Assembly: GCA_021432635.1 (NCBI GenBank)
Contig: MU270028.1
Span: 995,117 to 1,047,482, forward strand
Length of the DNA: 52,366 nt
Direction: 5' to 3'
From: Thozetella sp. PMI_491
Lineage: Eukaryota > Ascomycota > Sordariomycetes > Chaetosphaeriales > Chaetosphaeriaceae
Under the pieces are notes generated by a model, which saw only the letters and a program-made list of their open reading frames with translations, did no database searches and was not told the DNA's origin. Positions within the stretch are counted from its first letter, which is position 1; every line of letters starts with the position of its first letter. Of the stretch, positions 1 to 9,418 are shown in pieces. The translations under genes were made by a program, and so were the position numbers.

Positions 1-1088
1 TCCGCCCCCTTCTGCTTGCAGTGCTTAGACTCGTGTAGCTCGGCGCAATAGCCGCAAGTTTGGGATGCGTTGCATTGAGTGCCGATGTGGCCGTACTGGT
101 AGCAGCGGAAGCATTGCTTCACTCTGCAGGCGCGGTCGTAGAGTTGGCATTGGTGGATCTGGCCTTCCCACGCCATCCCGGCGTAGATGATGGCGTTGGC
201 CATCTCCGGGTCTGTGAATTCGACAACGATCGAGGATGCTCGCTTAAGCGTGGCTTCTTTGGTGAGCCATCCTATATGCGAGATATCCGCTCGGGGAATC
301 ACTGTGTGGTTGTCTGCAAGCATCTGCTGGATCGTTGCTTTCTGGTCCTTCATGTTGATGGAGCTGGTGGAAATACCATGGACGATGACTCCGTATGTGG
401 GAACAATCACATCTGCATGCTCTCCCATGCCCCTGAGCCATCCTTTGTTCTGCTTGAGCTGCGTGGCCTCGGCGGTTGTGCTGGTGAAGATCTGGATGTC
501 GCCACTCTTGAGCTGGTGCGCGGCGACTATCTTGGCCGTCTTGGTAGCTGCGTTGCCGTGTACCGCGGTTTCCACTTGGTGCCGTATCCAGGTTGCCGGC
601 TGGGTCCGATATCGTTGGGCGATGCCGTGGTCCTTGAGCTTGACTGTTACTACTCTGTCTTTGTATGCTGTGACGGTGGAGCTGGTCTTCGCCGCGGATG
701 TGCTCGTGGGTGGAGGGCCTTTGGCCTGTGCCGCCACCTGCGCCCACGACGTGACTGCGCTTTTTCCCCGGTGGAAGTTGGCTGCGCTGAGCGGCGCTGT
801 GCTCAGCCCTACCGTGTTCTTGATGATGGTGACGTCTCTCTGAATGTTCTGTGTGCATCTGGCCGCGTCCTGGACTTGCTGGAGGATCTCACTCATCGCA
901 GGCTGTCGCAGGACCTTGCCAATGAGCGCCAGGGTGGAGTCCATGTATTGCTGTACTACGTTCCATGGTACCAGGTTCTGCCGTCCTCTCTCTACCGCTT
1001 GCAATTGGCTGCATGCTTCTCTGAGGTATGTGGCGTGCTCATTGATGTGGTCCGGGCCAATGTTTACCTGTGGCCATTTAGGCGCCAT
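1..1088 (-). CDS. Tad-type LINE ORF1 (gag-like, CCHC zinc knuckle), runs off left edge
   Basis: The minus strand is open from an ATG at 1088 to the window edge, about 362 codons without a stop, so the C-terminus is missing. The visible C-terminal part (about residues 325-360) has a zinc knuckle CFRCYQYGHIGTQC followed by a second CGYC cluster, the nucleic-acid-binding signature of ORF1 proteins of Tad/I-type non-LTR retrotransposons. The product should bind element RNA in the retrotransposition particle. A Thr/Ala/Lys-rich stretch fills residues 80-130 and a long helical, Gln-rich N-terminus precedes it. The frame is undamaged, unlike the RIP-mutated elements at the right end, so this copy may be young. 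ORF2 would lie to the left of the window. An unrelated longer minus-strand frame at 244-858 is a shadow of this gene. Confidence 0.88.
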   Translation of the reverse strand, partial: MAPKWPQVNIGPDHINEHATYLREACSQLQAVERGRQNLVPWNVVQQYMDSTLALIGKVLRQPAMSEILQQVQDAARCTQNIQRDVTIIKNTVGLSTAPLSAANFHRGKSAVTSWAQVAAQAKGPPPTSTSAAKTSSTVTAYKDRVVTVKLKDHGIAQRYRTQPATWIRHQVETAVHGNAATKTAKIVAAHQLKSGDIQIFTSTTAEATQLKQNKGWLRGMGEHADVIVPTYGVIVHGISTSSINMKDQKATIQQMLADNHTVIPRADISHIGWLTKEATLKRASSIVVEFTDPEMANAIIYAGMAWEGQIHQCQLYDRACRVKQCFRCYQYGHIGTQCNASQTCGYCAELHESKHCKQKGA

Positions 1089-1232
1089 TACCGCCGATAG
1101 ACGCGTTATGGACGCGTTATCGGCGTTAATTGCCTAGCTGGATACCGGTAAACCGGATGGTTTCACAAAATTTACGCGTTTCCAAAAATGTGTTCTGAGC
1201 TTTGTGTGGTGTTTTTTCCCCAGGACGCAGGC

Positions 1233-1270
<38 letters not shown>

Positions 1271-1272
1271 AA
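1233..1272 (-). repeat. (TCAA)n LINE tail microsatellite
   Basis: About ten copies of TTGA (TCAA on the minus strand) sit between the 3' end of one LINE copy (1538-1890 plus a 3' UTR of roughly 265 bp) and the 144 bp leader of the ORF1-bearing copy. Non-LTR elements commonly end in a simple repeat made by their own reverse transcriptase, so I read this as the tail of the upstream copy and the junction with the next one. It could also be an unrelated microsatellite. Confidence 0.75.
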
Positions 1273-1537
1273 TTCATAGACTGTCCCAGCCGCCCTGGGG
1301 CGGCTATGCAGCGTACAACTACCAATACAGGCGCCTCTGTTTCTGGCTTCGGGGAGGTCCAACACTCCAGCGAGAGTTGCGTTGCTGTCAAACTTGGCTC
1401 TTCTCGCTGGAGTGGGTTCCCGTCTGCTTCAACTTTGGCTCTCTACTGACAATCATTCTAACTGTTCTATCTCTATGCACTCGTCAGGCCTTTCCTGGCC
1501 CTCCTCGCCTTCTGTTTGCTAATATCACTCGTCTACG

Positions 1538-1890
1538 CTAGGAAATTTGGAGTACTGTGGGCGGAACCGCCCTGAATTGCTTCAAGAGCCCCGTTCCAAG
1601 GAGCATCTTGGCTGCCTGTACCGCCATTGACGAGCTACAGAGAATGCGCTTGATGTCCACGCATGGAGATTTGCCTGCCCACATCCGGTGTCGCTCTTCG
1701 GTCCAGTTCCTACATTCGAGCAGGATGTGTCGCACTGTCCACGGTCCGTAGCCGCACTCGCACAGGTCGGTGTCGGCTTTGTTGATAGCGTGAAGGTACG
1801 CGCGCAGGCTGATCTTACCTGTGCGCATCTGTGTGATCACTGAGCTGATCGCTCGGTGTGTTCCTTTATGGATCTTGAGTACGTCCTTCT
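1538..1890 (-). pseudogene. 5'-truncated LINE ORF2 tail (post-RNase H zinc-binding end)
   Basis: Minus-strand reading gives the C-terminal end of a Tad-type ORF2: a segment after the RNase H domain ([16 protein letters not shown]), then a cysteine-rich stretch with CECGYG, HILLEC and a following W, the usual end of these polyproteins. The frame begins at a stop at about 1889, which I take as the truncation point. The same segment occurs at 4557-4883, so both come from one family. The remaining 265 bp to the TCAA tail is 3' UTR with no other gene. 5' truncation is normal for LINE insertion. Confidence 0.8.
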
Positions 1891-2589
1891 AGAACAGCGC
1901 CAAACTTGATCGTCGCCATTCATAGTACTGGCTCATTCGGGCTCCGTAGGAGTCGGCAAAACATCTATCCGAGTGACTTTCGCACTAAAGTACTGCGTGC
2001 GCGCAACTAGCAACACACACTGTAGTGAGACTATATGGGCCTTAAAATAGTTTAGGTTTAGAGGGCGCCAATTTCGCACATGAGAGTACGGAGTAGCAAC
2101 AAATCGGAATCGAAGCAAATCACCTCCGGAGAGCTTGAGGCTTACTGCCGCTTTTGGACGCTAGGCCTCATCCAAATGACAGCCGCCAAAATGGGCCGCT
2201 AGAGGAGTTCGAGTTCACTTCTTTTATGACGTTACTGTTGTTCTATGTGCTTGGTTGACTCGGTCATAGGTAAAGAATCACATAGCTACAGTAGCGTCCT
2301 TTATCTGATATGTTGCGATGCCAATCTGTGCTCGTATGGCTTTGCGAAGCTAGGCCCAAACGGTGGCTGCCTATTCACTGCCCGGTCCCGTGCGGCGCTA
2401 GCGTTAGATAGCCAGGGCAACTGGGCTAGCTCGTTGGATGGATAGGATAAGGGCTCTAGCACGGTGGGTAGCCAGGATTCCGGGGCTAGCACGTTAGGGG
2501 GCTAGGATTACAGGGCTGTCACGGAAGCTGGCTAGCACGAGTGTACCAGCTCTCATGTGTACTGGTACACGGGACTACCGTGGCTATCC
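1891..2589. other. No gene seen; CTAGC-rich stretch
   Basis: No convincing coding region. From about 2395 the sequence becomes rich in GCTAG/TAGCCAG words that lead into the fold-back repeat downstream; a short inverted motif around GTGTACCAG and CTGGTACAC lies at about 2540-2570. Confidence 0.5.
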
Positions 2590-3032
2590 ACTTTGTGTGC
2601 TATCCACATTGTGTCCTAGCCACTTTGTATTCTAGCCATTATTGTGGCTATCTATTTCATGCCTAGTGTACAGAGGATAGTACACATGATGGATATCCAC
2701 CGAGTCCTAGCCATTTCCGTGGCTAGTACACAGAGGATAGGACATATGGTGGATATGGCCACGAAGCAGCCGACAAAGCAGCCAAGGAAGCCGCCGGCCT
2801 GGGATCGAGCGGGCAACAACCAACGACCGTACGGACCCTGATGGCCACCACGAAGACCAACATCCGCGCCAGGATGAAGGACGAGTGGGACATGGCATGG
2901 GAGTACGCGAAACACGGCCGGGAACTCCATAAGCTCGGTGTCCAGCCCGGGTGGCTAGGATATGAAATGGATAGCCACAGTAATGGCTAGAATATAAAGT
3001 GGCTAGGACACAATGTGGATAGCACACAAAGT
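2590..3032. repeat. Fold-back element: 71 bp inverted arms around a 301 bp loop
   Basis: The arm at 2590-2660 is the reverse complement of 2962-3032 over 71 bp, with three mismatches, all transitions. The loop holds a 190 bp LINE RNase H fragment (2761-2950). A transcript through this region would form a long hairpin. Further partial matches continue outside the arms because the right arm is itself part of a tandem repeat. No target-site duplication is obvious. This could be a MITE-like fold-back element or a local inverted duplication. Confidence 0.85.
2761..2950 (+). pseudogene. LINE RNase H C-terminal splinter inside the fold-back loop
   Basis: A plus-strand frame reads DKAAKEAAGLGSSGQQP and continues to LGVQPG, the end of a Tad-type RNase H domain and the linker after it. 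The same sequence occurs at 4557-4883, nearly identical at the DNA level. Both borders abut TAGCCA-type repeat sequence without a poly-repeat tail, so this is not an ordinary 5'-truncated insertion; it looks captured by recombination or template switching. Confidence 0.8.
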
Positions 3033-3165
3033 TAGCCACATAAAATGGATAGCCACAGTAGTGGCTAGAATACAAAGTGGCTAGGATAGTGCACAGGTTG
3101 GTCTAGGACATAAGATAGATAGCCACAACAAATACGTGGCTAGAATACAAAGTGGATAGTCATAC
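2967..3165 (+). repeat. Tandem repeat, about 2.6 units of 70-78 bp
   Basis: Three starts of a unit beginning AT(G/A)GATAGCCACA lie at about 2967, 3045 and 3115, each followed by GTGGCTAGAATA(C/T)AAAGTGG. The first unit overlaps the right arm of the fold-back element. Units differ mostly by transitions and small length changes. Confidence 0.75.
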
Positions 3166-3619
3166 AAAATGCCCTCAGGAGGAAATTGGTCCCCAGGCCG
3201 TATTACCCTTCGGAGAATGCTCCTAAGGCTGCGTTACGCCACAGGGAATTACCTCAGGAGGGTAATGCTCCCAAAGGCATATTACTCCTAGGAGCAATCT
3301 CCCATGGCCACGGCGCGACACCTCGCCAAACTCGGGGCCACAAGGCCGGGCAGCTGCCGGAGGCCCGGACCTCCTACCCACCTCGCGCGTACCACCCGGC
3401 TTTCTAGACCCCAACCGGCCCCGTCCGGCCCCGTCGCGCCCATTTGCCCCTGTCATGACCCACCTACCCGTTCTTCACTTACTAGCAATGGTCTCTGTAG
3501 CCTTTCATTTTCCTACTTGTTGCTGAGGCTGCATTTTTGCTGAAAAATAGTATTGATTGCACAGCCACCCAATTGTGGGGCAGCTTTATCTGGAGCCTTT
3601 AGCAGCCCCTTGGTACATC

Positions 3620-3735
3620 TAATCCTAAGGATTAGGGAGGCAGCCTCGAGGCCGTCCATCTACGGGCTCATTGGTCGGTCCATGGACGTGCAGGGGCCGT
3701 TTTTGCGGTTCCCCAGATCTGCCTTTGCTTCGCTT
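3620..3735 (-). repeat. Fragment of the dispersed 440 bp repeat family (3' flank)
   Basis: This stretch contains AAGGATTAGGGAGGC and, further on, GGGGCCGTTTTTGCGG followed by TTCCCCAGATCTGC. These match in reverse orientation the sequence at 8200-8320, next to the copy at 7783, and in the same orientation the start of the copy at 19869. It supplies the apparent N-terminus of the following zinc-finger frame, so that N-terminus is probably not genuine. Confidence 0.65.
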
Positions 3736-3739
3736 TCGG

Positions 3740-4556
3740 CGACAACTGCCTATCTTTATAAACGAGTGGATTCACCAATTCTTGTTTGCCACTGCGGAGA
3801 AATCATCCTATCAACCGGCTGTGGCACATCGGGGACAGGCACTAGCGTCGAGGTATATCATCTGCAATGCATGCAAAACGGCCATCCCAGAGGAGATGGC
3901 CAAGCGCCATATCTCCGAACACAAAGATGTTTGCCAATGTGGCGAAATCGTCAACCAGGAAGATTACGAGCGCGCCCACCCGGAGGCGATATGCCCTTTA
4001 TGCGAGCAAGTCAACTTCGACATGCCAGAGCATCTTAGAACCCACGTTATCGAAGAATGCTGCGACGATTTCATCGGAACATCGAATTTCATCGATCATG
4101 CCCAGAGTGAGCATTTTCAGTGTCCTTTCTGCCGGAAAGAATGTGGCATGAACTACGATCAACGTCCATCACTTTGACTTCTTCGCGTCCATGGACAGCT
4201 GTGACGGCTGTGAGGATATGGATGTGCCGCATTTTCGGACATCGCACCCATGGATTAAGTGTCCGTTTACCAGCTGCGAGCTGGATATTGCCCTGGGAAA
4301 ACTTTGGGAGCATTGTAGGGCCAAACATCACTTTCGACACTGTGCAACATGCCCTAGGACAGAAGAGGTAAAGAGTATAAGTCAACGTACCTTCCCCTCC
4401 ACCAGGTCCAGGCACGCGGGTAGCTGTTGTGCAGCTATTGCAATCGTGCGGAACCATCCAAAATATACTCCAAGAGCATATCAAAGAGGACCATCATCTC
4501 ACTGATTGTCCTGTATGTAATACAAAGCACCTAGAGTGTTCTATTGACTGGATGAT
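3740..4556 (+). pseudogene. Fragment of a multi-zinc-finger protein gene, truncated at both ends
   Basis: Three plus-strand frames together encode an array of Cys/His pairs: CNACKTAIPEEMAKRHISEH, CQCGEIV, CPLCEQ..HLRTHVIEEC, CPFCRKECG, then in a shifted frame CPFTSCELDI..HCRAKHHF..CATCP, and after a likely 63 bp intron (4369-4431, GTAAAG..GTGCAG) a further DCPVCNTKH. The spacing suggests TRAF-like or C2H2-type fingers, used for protein or nucleic-acid binding. A frame change near 4150-4165 has no good splice sites and is probably an indel. The 5' end is replaced by a dispersed repeat and the 3' end stops abruptly at a LINE fragment at 4557. I cannot place the family more precisely. Confidence 0.6.
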
Positions 4557-4883
4557 ATGCCCGCACATGTTGGAGTGCCTGGTAACAAAGCAGCCGATAA
4601 AGCAGCCAAGGAAGCCGCCGGCCTGGGCTCGAGCGGGCAACAACCAACGACTGTACGGACCCTAATGGCCACCACGAAGATCAACATCCACGCCAGGATA
4701 AAGGACGAGTGGGACATGGCATGGGAGTACGCGAAACACGGCCGGGAACTCCACCGGCTCGGCGTCCAGCCCGGGAAGGACATACTTAAGATCTATAAAG
4801 GAACACACCGAGCGATCAGCTCAGTGATCACACAGATATGCACAGGTAAGATCAGCCTGCGCGCGTACCTCCACACTATCAAG
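4557..4883 (+). pseudogene. LINE ORF2 fragment (RNase H end and linker)
   Basis: The frame begins PAHVGVPGNKAADKAAKEAA, the last conserved block of a Tad-type RNase H (usually preceded by W and ending GNE-AD), and continues through [10 protein letters not shown] and [12 protein letters not shown]. It overlaps in content with the pieces at 1538-1890 and 2761-2950. It is cut at both ends: upstream by the zinc-finger relic, downstream by a 72 bp tandem repeat. The ATG at 4557 is only the fragment border, not a real start. Confidence 0.85.
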
Positions 4884-5024
4884 AACTCATGCCTGCAGCC
4901 CTGGTTTACCTTTAGTCTATAGTATTATCGATATCACTTCAAACTCCTATCAAAGAACTCATGCCTATAACTCTGGCTTACCTATAGCCCACGGCATTAT
5001 TAATATTGCTTTACTATCCTGTCG
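4881..5024 (+). repeat. Two-copy 72 bp tandem duplication
   Basis: AAGAACTCATGCCT occurs at 4881 and 4953 and the following about 55 bases are similar. Differences are mainly C/T and G/A transitions, as expected for a duplication later hit by RIP. Confidence 0.6.
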
Positions 5025-5799
5025 AGTTAATAGCTGGCGTGTTCCCCAATATAGTAGAATCATTCTGTCCAGAGATATTGTAGACACCTTAGACACCTTC
5101 TCTACTCCAGTGCATAGTCTTATAAACTTCGCCCAATCATAGAGATATATATAGCCCAAGTCTAGGTTTGGAGGAGGAGGAACAGCATACTCTCAGGAGT
5201 ACATTACTCATCCCACGAGCTCTGCAACAGTTAGGTGGGTCCGTCGCGGCCAGGTCTCCTCCAATGGTGCGTGCGCGTTTCGCTGGACTCGTGATTTGCT
5301 GCTCTTGTAGGGGGTCTGAGGTATACTTGCCTTGGGTTATAGTGTATTCAAGGCTTACGTCCTAATTAAAACATATATTCCAGGTAGATACAATGGCTCT
5401 TGGAAATATACGCCCCATTGAGAATCCCAGTTCTCTTTCCGTCAGCGCTGGCCTAGCCACAGGCCTTCCGCCGGATGTGTTGAGGCTCACTAATCGTTAG
5501 GGAGCCAGCTGGTCTCCTATTTGGTCAGCACAGACATATGAGAGTAGTTCATCAGATGGATGCGAATCAAGTCAGAAAAGATATGTTTGTGTATATGTAA
5601 AGGCAGAATGCAGATGTTCCAGCGATACATACTCTTGATCACTAATTACCTCTTGGAAAGCTGACAAACAAAGCCCCGGCGGAGTAATCCTTCCAGCCAT
5701 CTCCGAATACATACAGTACTCCGACTGACGCCTGCAATCTCTATTCGGAAAGGTGCAACCCTAAGTATTATCTTCTACCTTCTGTTCGTACGGTAGTTT
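5025..5799. other. Intergenic, no gene recognised
   Basis: Several short frames but none with recognisable content. A 24 bp motif GAGAATCCCAGT(T/C)CTCTTT followed by CCGTC at 5420 recurs once at 7409, so it flanks the BTB gene on both sides in the same orientation. Confidence 0.5.
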
Positions 5800-6989
5800 C
5801 TACTCCGGCTCGGCAGGTTTGCTCTTCCTAAAAGCTGTAAAGCCCCAGAAGTCGTCCTCTTTATCTCCGGGGTTGAGCTCTGGGTCTGGTTCCACAAGCT
5901 GGTTTTTCTTCTTTTTCTTATCTTTCTTAGACTTTCTTTCAGGCACAAACTCCAAGTCTGGTTCCGGCTCTAATCCTGGTTCGGGTTGCGGCTCGGCCGG
6001 CTGAGCCTTCTTACTACTCTTTTTCCCTTTAATAGATCTCAAGGAGGTCCAGACGTCATCTGGTAACTCAAGTGCGGGCTCTGGTGCGGCATCGGCAGGT
6101 GGCTCCTCAGGTGCGGGCTCCGGTTCAGGTTCAGCAGGTGGCTCCTCAGGTGCGTGCTCCGGTTCGGGTTCCTGAGGAGCGGACTCCGGTTCGGGTTCAA
6201 CCGGTGCCTCCTCAAATATGGATCCGGGTTCGGGCTCGACAGGCGTCTCCTCCGCTTCCGGCCTAAGTTCTTCGGATAATTTAAACCCAGATCCTAGCCT
6301 CACAAGGGCGTGTAGTGGAGCGACTTGGAAGCTTGGGAAACGAGCGTGGTCATGGACCAGTTCGATCAGGTTCTTGACGAGCAAGTCACTTACAGACACT
6401 ACCTTGCACTCGGTATTTCCAAAATCTGATAGCATAGGAGGATTATGTAAAAAAGACTTGAGGCCAGCCTTTAAATAGCTGCTGAGCCATACGTCGTCTG
6501 CACCTGGCTCCGGATAGACGCTCTGCAGTAGATTGAGGATCATAGGGAAGCTCAATCCATTGCCGAGTCTCTCGATCTCGCCTTTAGCAAGTGCTTCTAG
6601 AGATGGTATTTCATACTCTCTGGCAAAGTTGTAAACTTGGATGCTTGTGGTGAACTCGGTGACGAGGCTCTCATATGACGACGACTTGTTTGGTCGCAGA
6701 CATTGATAGGTACCAGTGAAAAGGTGGTGGACTAGAACATGCCCAATATCTTGAGAAATATCCAGTTGTGCGGCGTCACTCCAAAGAGAGGGCAAAGGTA
6801 GCTTCGGGAATTTGCTAAGAAAGGGTTGCGGGAGAGTAGCCGAGGTTGCATCTTTCATGAAATGAATCCGGACGCTCGCCCCCGTGTATGGACTGAAGCT
6901 GAATGTTAGCTTGAGAATGAGTACGCACGGATTGCAACATACGAGGATTCAGGTCGTGTATCGACATCGTCGTAGAAAGCATCTGCCAT
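5800..6989 (-). CDS. BTB/POZ-domain protein with Pro/Glu-rich repeats and Lys-rich tail
   Basis: Two exons on the minus strand: 6989-6943 and 6892-5800, joined over a 50 bp intron (GTATGT donor, GCTAAC branch, CTTCAG acceptor) that keeps the frame; the product is about 379 residues. Exon 1 gives MADAFYDDVDTRPESS and exon 2 opens with a BTB-like stretch, then DISQDIGHVLVHHLFTGTY and a helical NFAREYEIPSLEALAKGEIE region, the fungal BTB pattern of an adaptor for protein-protein contact. Residues 230-310 are degenerate EPEPEPAPEEPP repeats and the end is Lys-rich (KSKKDKKKKK), disordered and possibly nuclear-targeted. The family is very large in fungi and roles are mostly unknown. Using only the internal ATG at 6858 would remove the start of the BTB fold. 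Confidence 0.85.
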
Positions 6990-7543
6990 ACTGTATATCC
7001 AGCTAACTACTTCTTTATTTTGGCCGTTCTATTATTTCGAAGGTGGCTTAGACAGTTCGGACAAATACTTATGTGATTGCAGTGCTGGTAGATAATGGAA
7101 GGCAGTTGGGGCGACCATGCCTTTTACCTGAATGTTGACCGGTGCGGGGTAAAGGAGTGAAGTTGCAGCCTAACGGATGTGCATAGGAGCCCGATGTCTA
7201 GTAAGTGTGTAGCGACTTGGCCTAAGTTGAAGAATGGGTGTGGAGATGTTGCATGATCGGCAAGGGCTCTGTAGGGACGCACTTCTCGGTCCTAGGAAGC
7301 GTCTTCCCACTCCTGCCGCTTGCACACTTCAAGCTAGGTCATCAAAGGCGTAAATCCACTACTATGGCATACATTCGGTCTAAATGTATATATTTTACAC
7401 GTGTTATGGAGAATCCCAGTCCTCTTTCCGTCGTGGTCTCCTGCTTCTTCTCACCCCCTCTGTGACAGTAACCAAGACTTGTGGCGGGTAATACACACCC
7501 TTCTTCTTAGTAATTGAAGGCGGAAGCGGTGGAGGGGCTTAGC
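6990..7543. other. Intergenic; likely BTB promoter side
   Basis: No supported gene. It contains the probable promoter of the BTB gene on its left and the second copy of the 24 bp motif at 7409-7432. Confidence 0.5.
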
Positions 7544-7735
7544 TTATACAATATCGTCTGCTTCTAACGGCAAAAAGCCCTTCCTAGAGCGACAGACATA
7601 TCTTTGCCGCTTCCGAGTCATCGAGAAATAGAATTCAGCTCCATAGCCATAGTAAAGCTCACTTAGCGTTTTTACAAGGGTTTTCCATCTTTTCTTAAAG
7701 TTCTCGCCACTTCTGTCTCGGTTAGTCCTAGGCAC
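7544..7735 (-). CDS. Small MADS-box-like fungal protein
   Basis: A 63-residue frame begins MPRTNRDRSGENFKKRWKTL, continues LSELYYGYGAEFYFSM, then YVCRSRKGFLPLEADDI. The layout (basic N-terminus, hydrophobic EL..YGAE.Y strand, YxSR-x-G-LP end) resembles the short MADS/SRF-like proteins common in ascomycetes, which keep the first helix and beta strand of the DNA-binding fold but lack a transactivation tail. Basic residues at the front fit DNA binding. The similarity is weak and by eye; it may be a pseudogene or spurious frame. No introns or neighbours give support. Confidence 0.4.
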   Translation of the reverse strand: MPRTNRDRSGENFKKRWKTLVKTLSELYYGYGAEFYFSMTRKRQRYVCRSRKGFLPLEADDIV

Positions 7736-7782
7736 GGCGCGCGCATCGGCATTCCCGGCCGGGAGTGACCGTTTATTGCATC

Positions 7783-8225
7783 AGTGGTTACCTCCATCCA
7801 TCTAGAGGTTTAATATAAGGATAAGATTGTGTGGCCTAGTTTAGGAGATGATATTTGTATAGATAATGGGATATTTCAGAAATGGTTCCGGGGACTGAGT
7901 GGGCAAAGTGACTTCGGCTGCATCACTAGTCGTGAATAATAAAGTCAAAACAAGCCAGCCTAACAGCTGGTTCTTGGATACCACAGAGGCTATGAGCCGG
8001 GTTCTTGGATACCGCAGAGGCCCCGAGCCGGGTTCCCGGACACCAGAGCTGCGAGCTGCCTGGTGGCCACTTCGGGGGTAAAGCTAATTTGGGAGGGTTA
8101 GAGGGCTTCCAGCCGGGTGGCCATTACCCTAGCGCTTACATTCGCCTATTTTTAGGTGGGGCTGAAACAACTCCCATTGAAATGGGGCAGCGCGTGTAGC
8201 GAAGCTGCAAAACGGCCCCTTACAC
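7783..8225 (+). repeat. Dispersed ~440 bp repeat, copy 1 (full)
   Basis: Nearly identical to 32867-33305 over its whole length, starting TGGTTACCTCCATCC and ending GCAAAACGGCCCC; related partial copies lie at about 11738-12095 (+) and 19869-20035 (-). It begins with TG and could end in TACA, so a solo LTR is possible, but I find no flanking duplication. It contains three ~32 bp sub-repeats around GGTTCTTGGATACC(A/G)CAGAGGC. The 60-codon frame inside is not a credible gene. Confidence 0.85.
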
Positions 8226-8699
8226 ATCCATGGAGCGATAAAGACGCCCCGAGAAGGGATTTACAGTAGCCCCTACTTGCGATGCTTTGTACATAGCGCC
8301 TCCCTAATCCTTAGGGGCTCCCCGCTGGCCACAGACCTTAGAATTTTGGAAATGGCGCAGCTACCGGAGTTCGCAATTAGCCCCTCCCTTCTCTTGAGAT
8401 AGCTCACTGCATAGCCCTCTGTACATAGCCACAGGGTGCGAACTCAGGTCTGCGCCGCGGCTGCAGGGAATCGCTTCTGACTCCCTCTTGGTAGCCGTTT
8501 CAGGCTCTATCAGTGATACCATCAGCCGCGGGGTCCCCTAAGAAGTGAGAAGTTTGTCGTACCCCGACGCCACCAACCCCTGTGGTCCTCTGCCAGATCT
8601 CCCTAATTGCCTATGAAGCTGACTGCTCGACAACTATATCGACGCTTTCTTCTTTTCCCCTTTTCCTTTAGACTCTAAGGCATTAATTGCGAGCCTGGA
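8226..8699. other. Repeat flank, no gene
   Basis: Part of this stretch (to about 8330) is shared with 3620-3735, so the repeat family probably extends here. The rest shows no coding signal; a pyrimidine-rich run (CTTTCTTCTTTTCCCC) lies at about 8646. Confidence 0.45.
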
Positions 8700-8965
8700 T
8701 AAAGTCTGCTTTGTAGACGTGAGCCAGACCCTTTGCTAGGTGCCTAGGAGGAGTAAAGCCGTAGGGAGCGCCTAGCTGGTTGTTGCTGCGAGCTGCGAGT
8801 GAAAGCCGCTTGGAAAGCTGTGGAGTTGGCTGGTCGCGGTGTTCTATGGCGCGTCTTCCCTGGCGGTGCTGCCGTCGTGGCAGACATGTGAGCCGAGAAA
8901 CCGGGCACCGCTCCGCGCCTTTGGGCCGGATGGCGGATACCAGGTCGTATCGACAACGGGAGTCT
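8700..8965 (-). repeat. GC-rich eroded coding repeat, inverted copy
   Basis: The reverse complement matches 10490-10740 at a level recognisable by eye, including a shared frame PGFSA(R/H)(V/M)SATTAAPPGK. The two copies face each other around the hypothetical gene at 9419-10204. Differences are mostly transitions. Confidence 0.75.
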
Positions 8966-9418
8966 CGGGCGTCAAACGGAGGCTGCATGGTGTGAATCTG
9001 GCTAACAGCTTGCAGTTGATACAAGGGCTGGCATGCCTAGAAAGGGAGAGCGACTACCTAGGCTAGCGTGGTGGGTTGTACATGTACAGGCAACCGACCA
9101 TGTAATCTGGGATGTGGGATGTGGGTGTACTGTGCAGAAGCTAAGAGTCGGGAGCCACCTGCGCCCGAGCCCAGGCAGGGGTTAGCCGCGGCCGGGGCTC
9201 TGGCTGGTGTTTCCAGCCCGACTTTCCATTTAAAGTCTAAATCGCTACGCACAGACAGTGGCTTACAACTCAGCTTGTCATGTTCCGCCGCATAACCGTT
9301 TCGAGCCCGTCTTGTGACATCATTCCATTTTTATTCAAAAGTTTGTCCGGCTGGTTCCATCCTGATATCCTTCCCGTTGTAACATTCCACCAATATTTAT
9401 ACTGTCGACTGCACAAGA

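Noticed and set aside
244..858. 204-codon minus-strand frame, and the plus-strand frames at 60-1100 and 187-843
   Set aside because: They are shadows of the LINE ORF1 that is open from 1088 to the edge; only the ORF1 frame shows a zinc knuckle.
7899..8199. Small frames shared by the 440 bp repeat copies at 7899 and 32981
   Set aside because: They are conserved only because the DNA repeat is conserved; the internal 32 bp repeats shape the peptide and diverged copies lose the frame.
7783..8225. Solo LTR with 5 bp target duplication
   Set aside because: TG and CA ends can be chosen, but the flanks of neither full copy show a matching duplication, so I left the type open.
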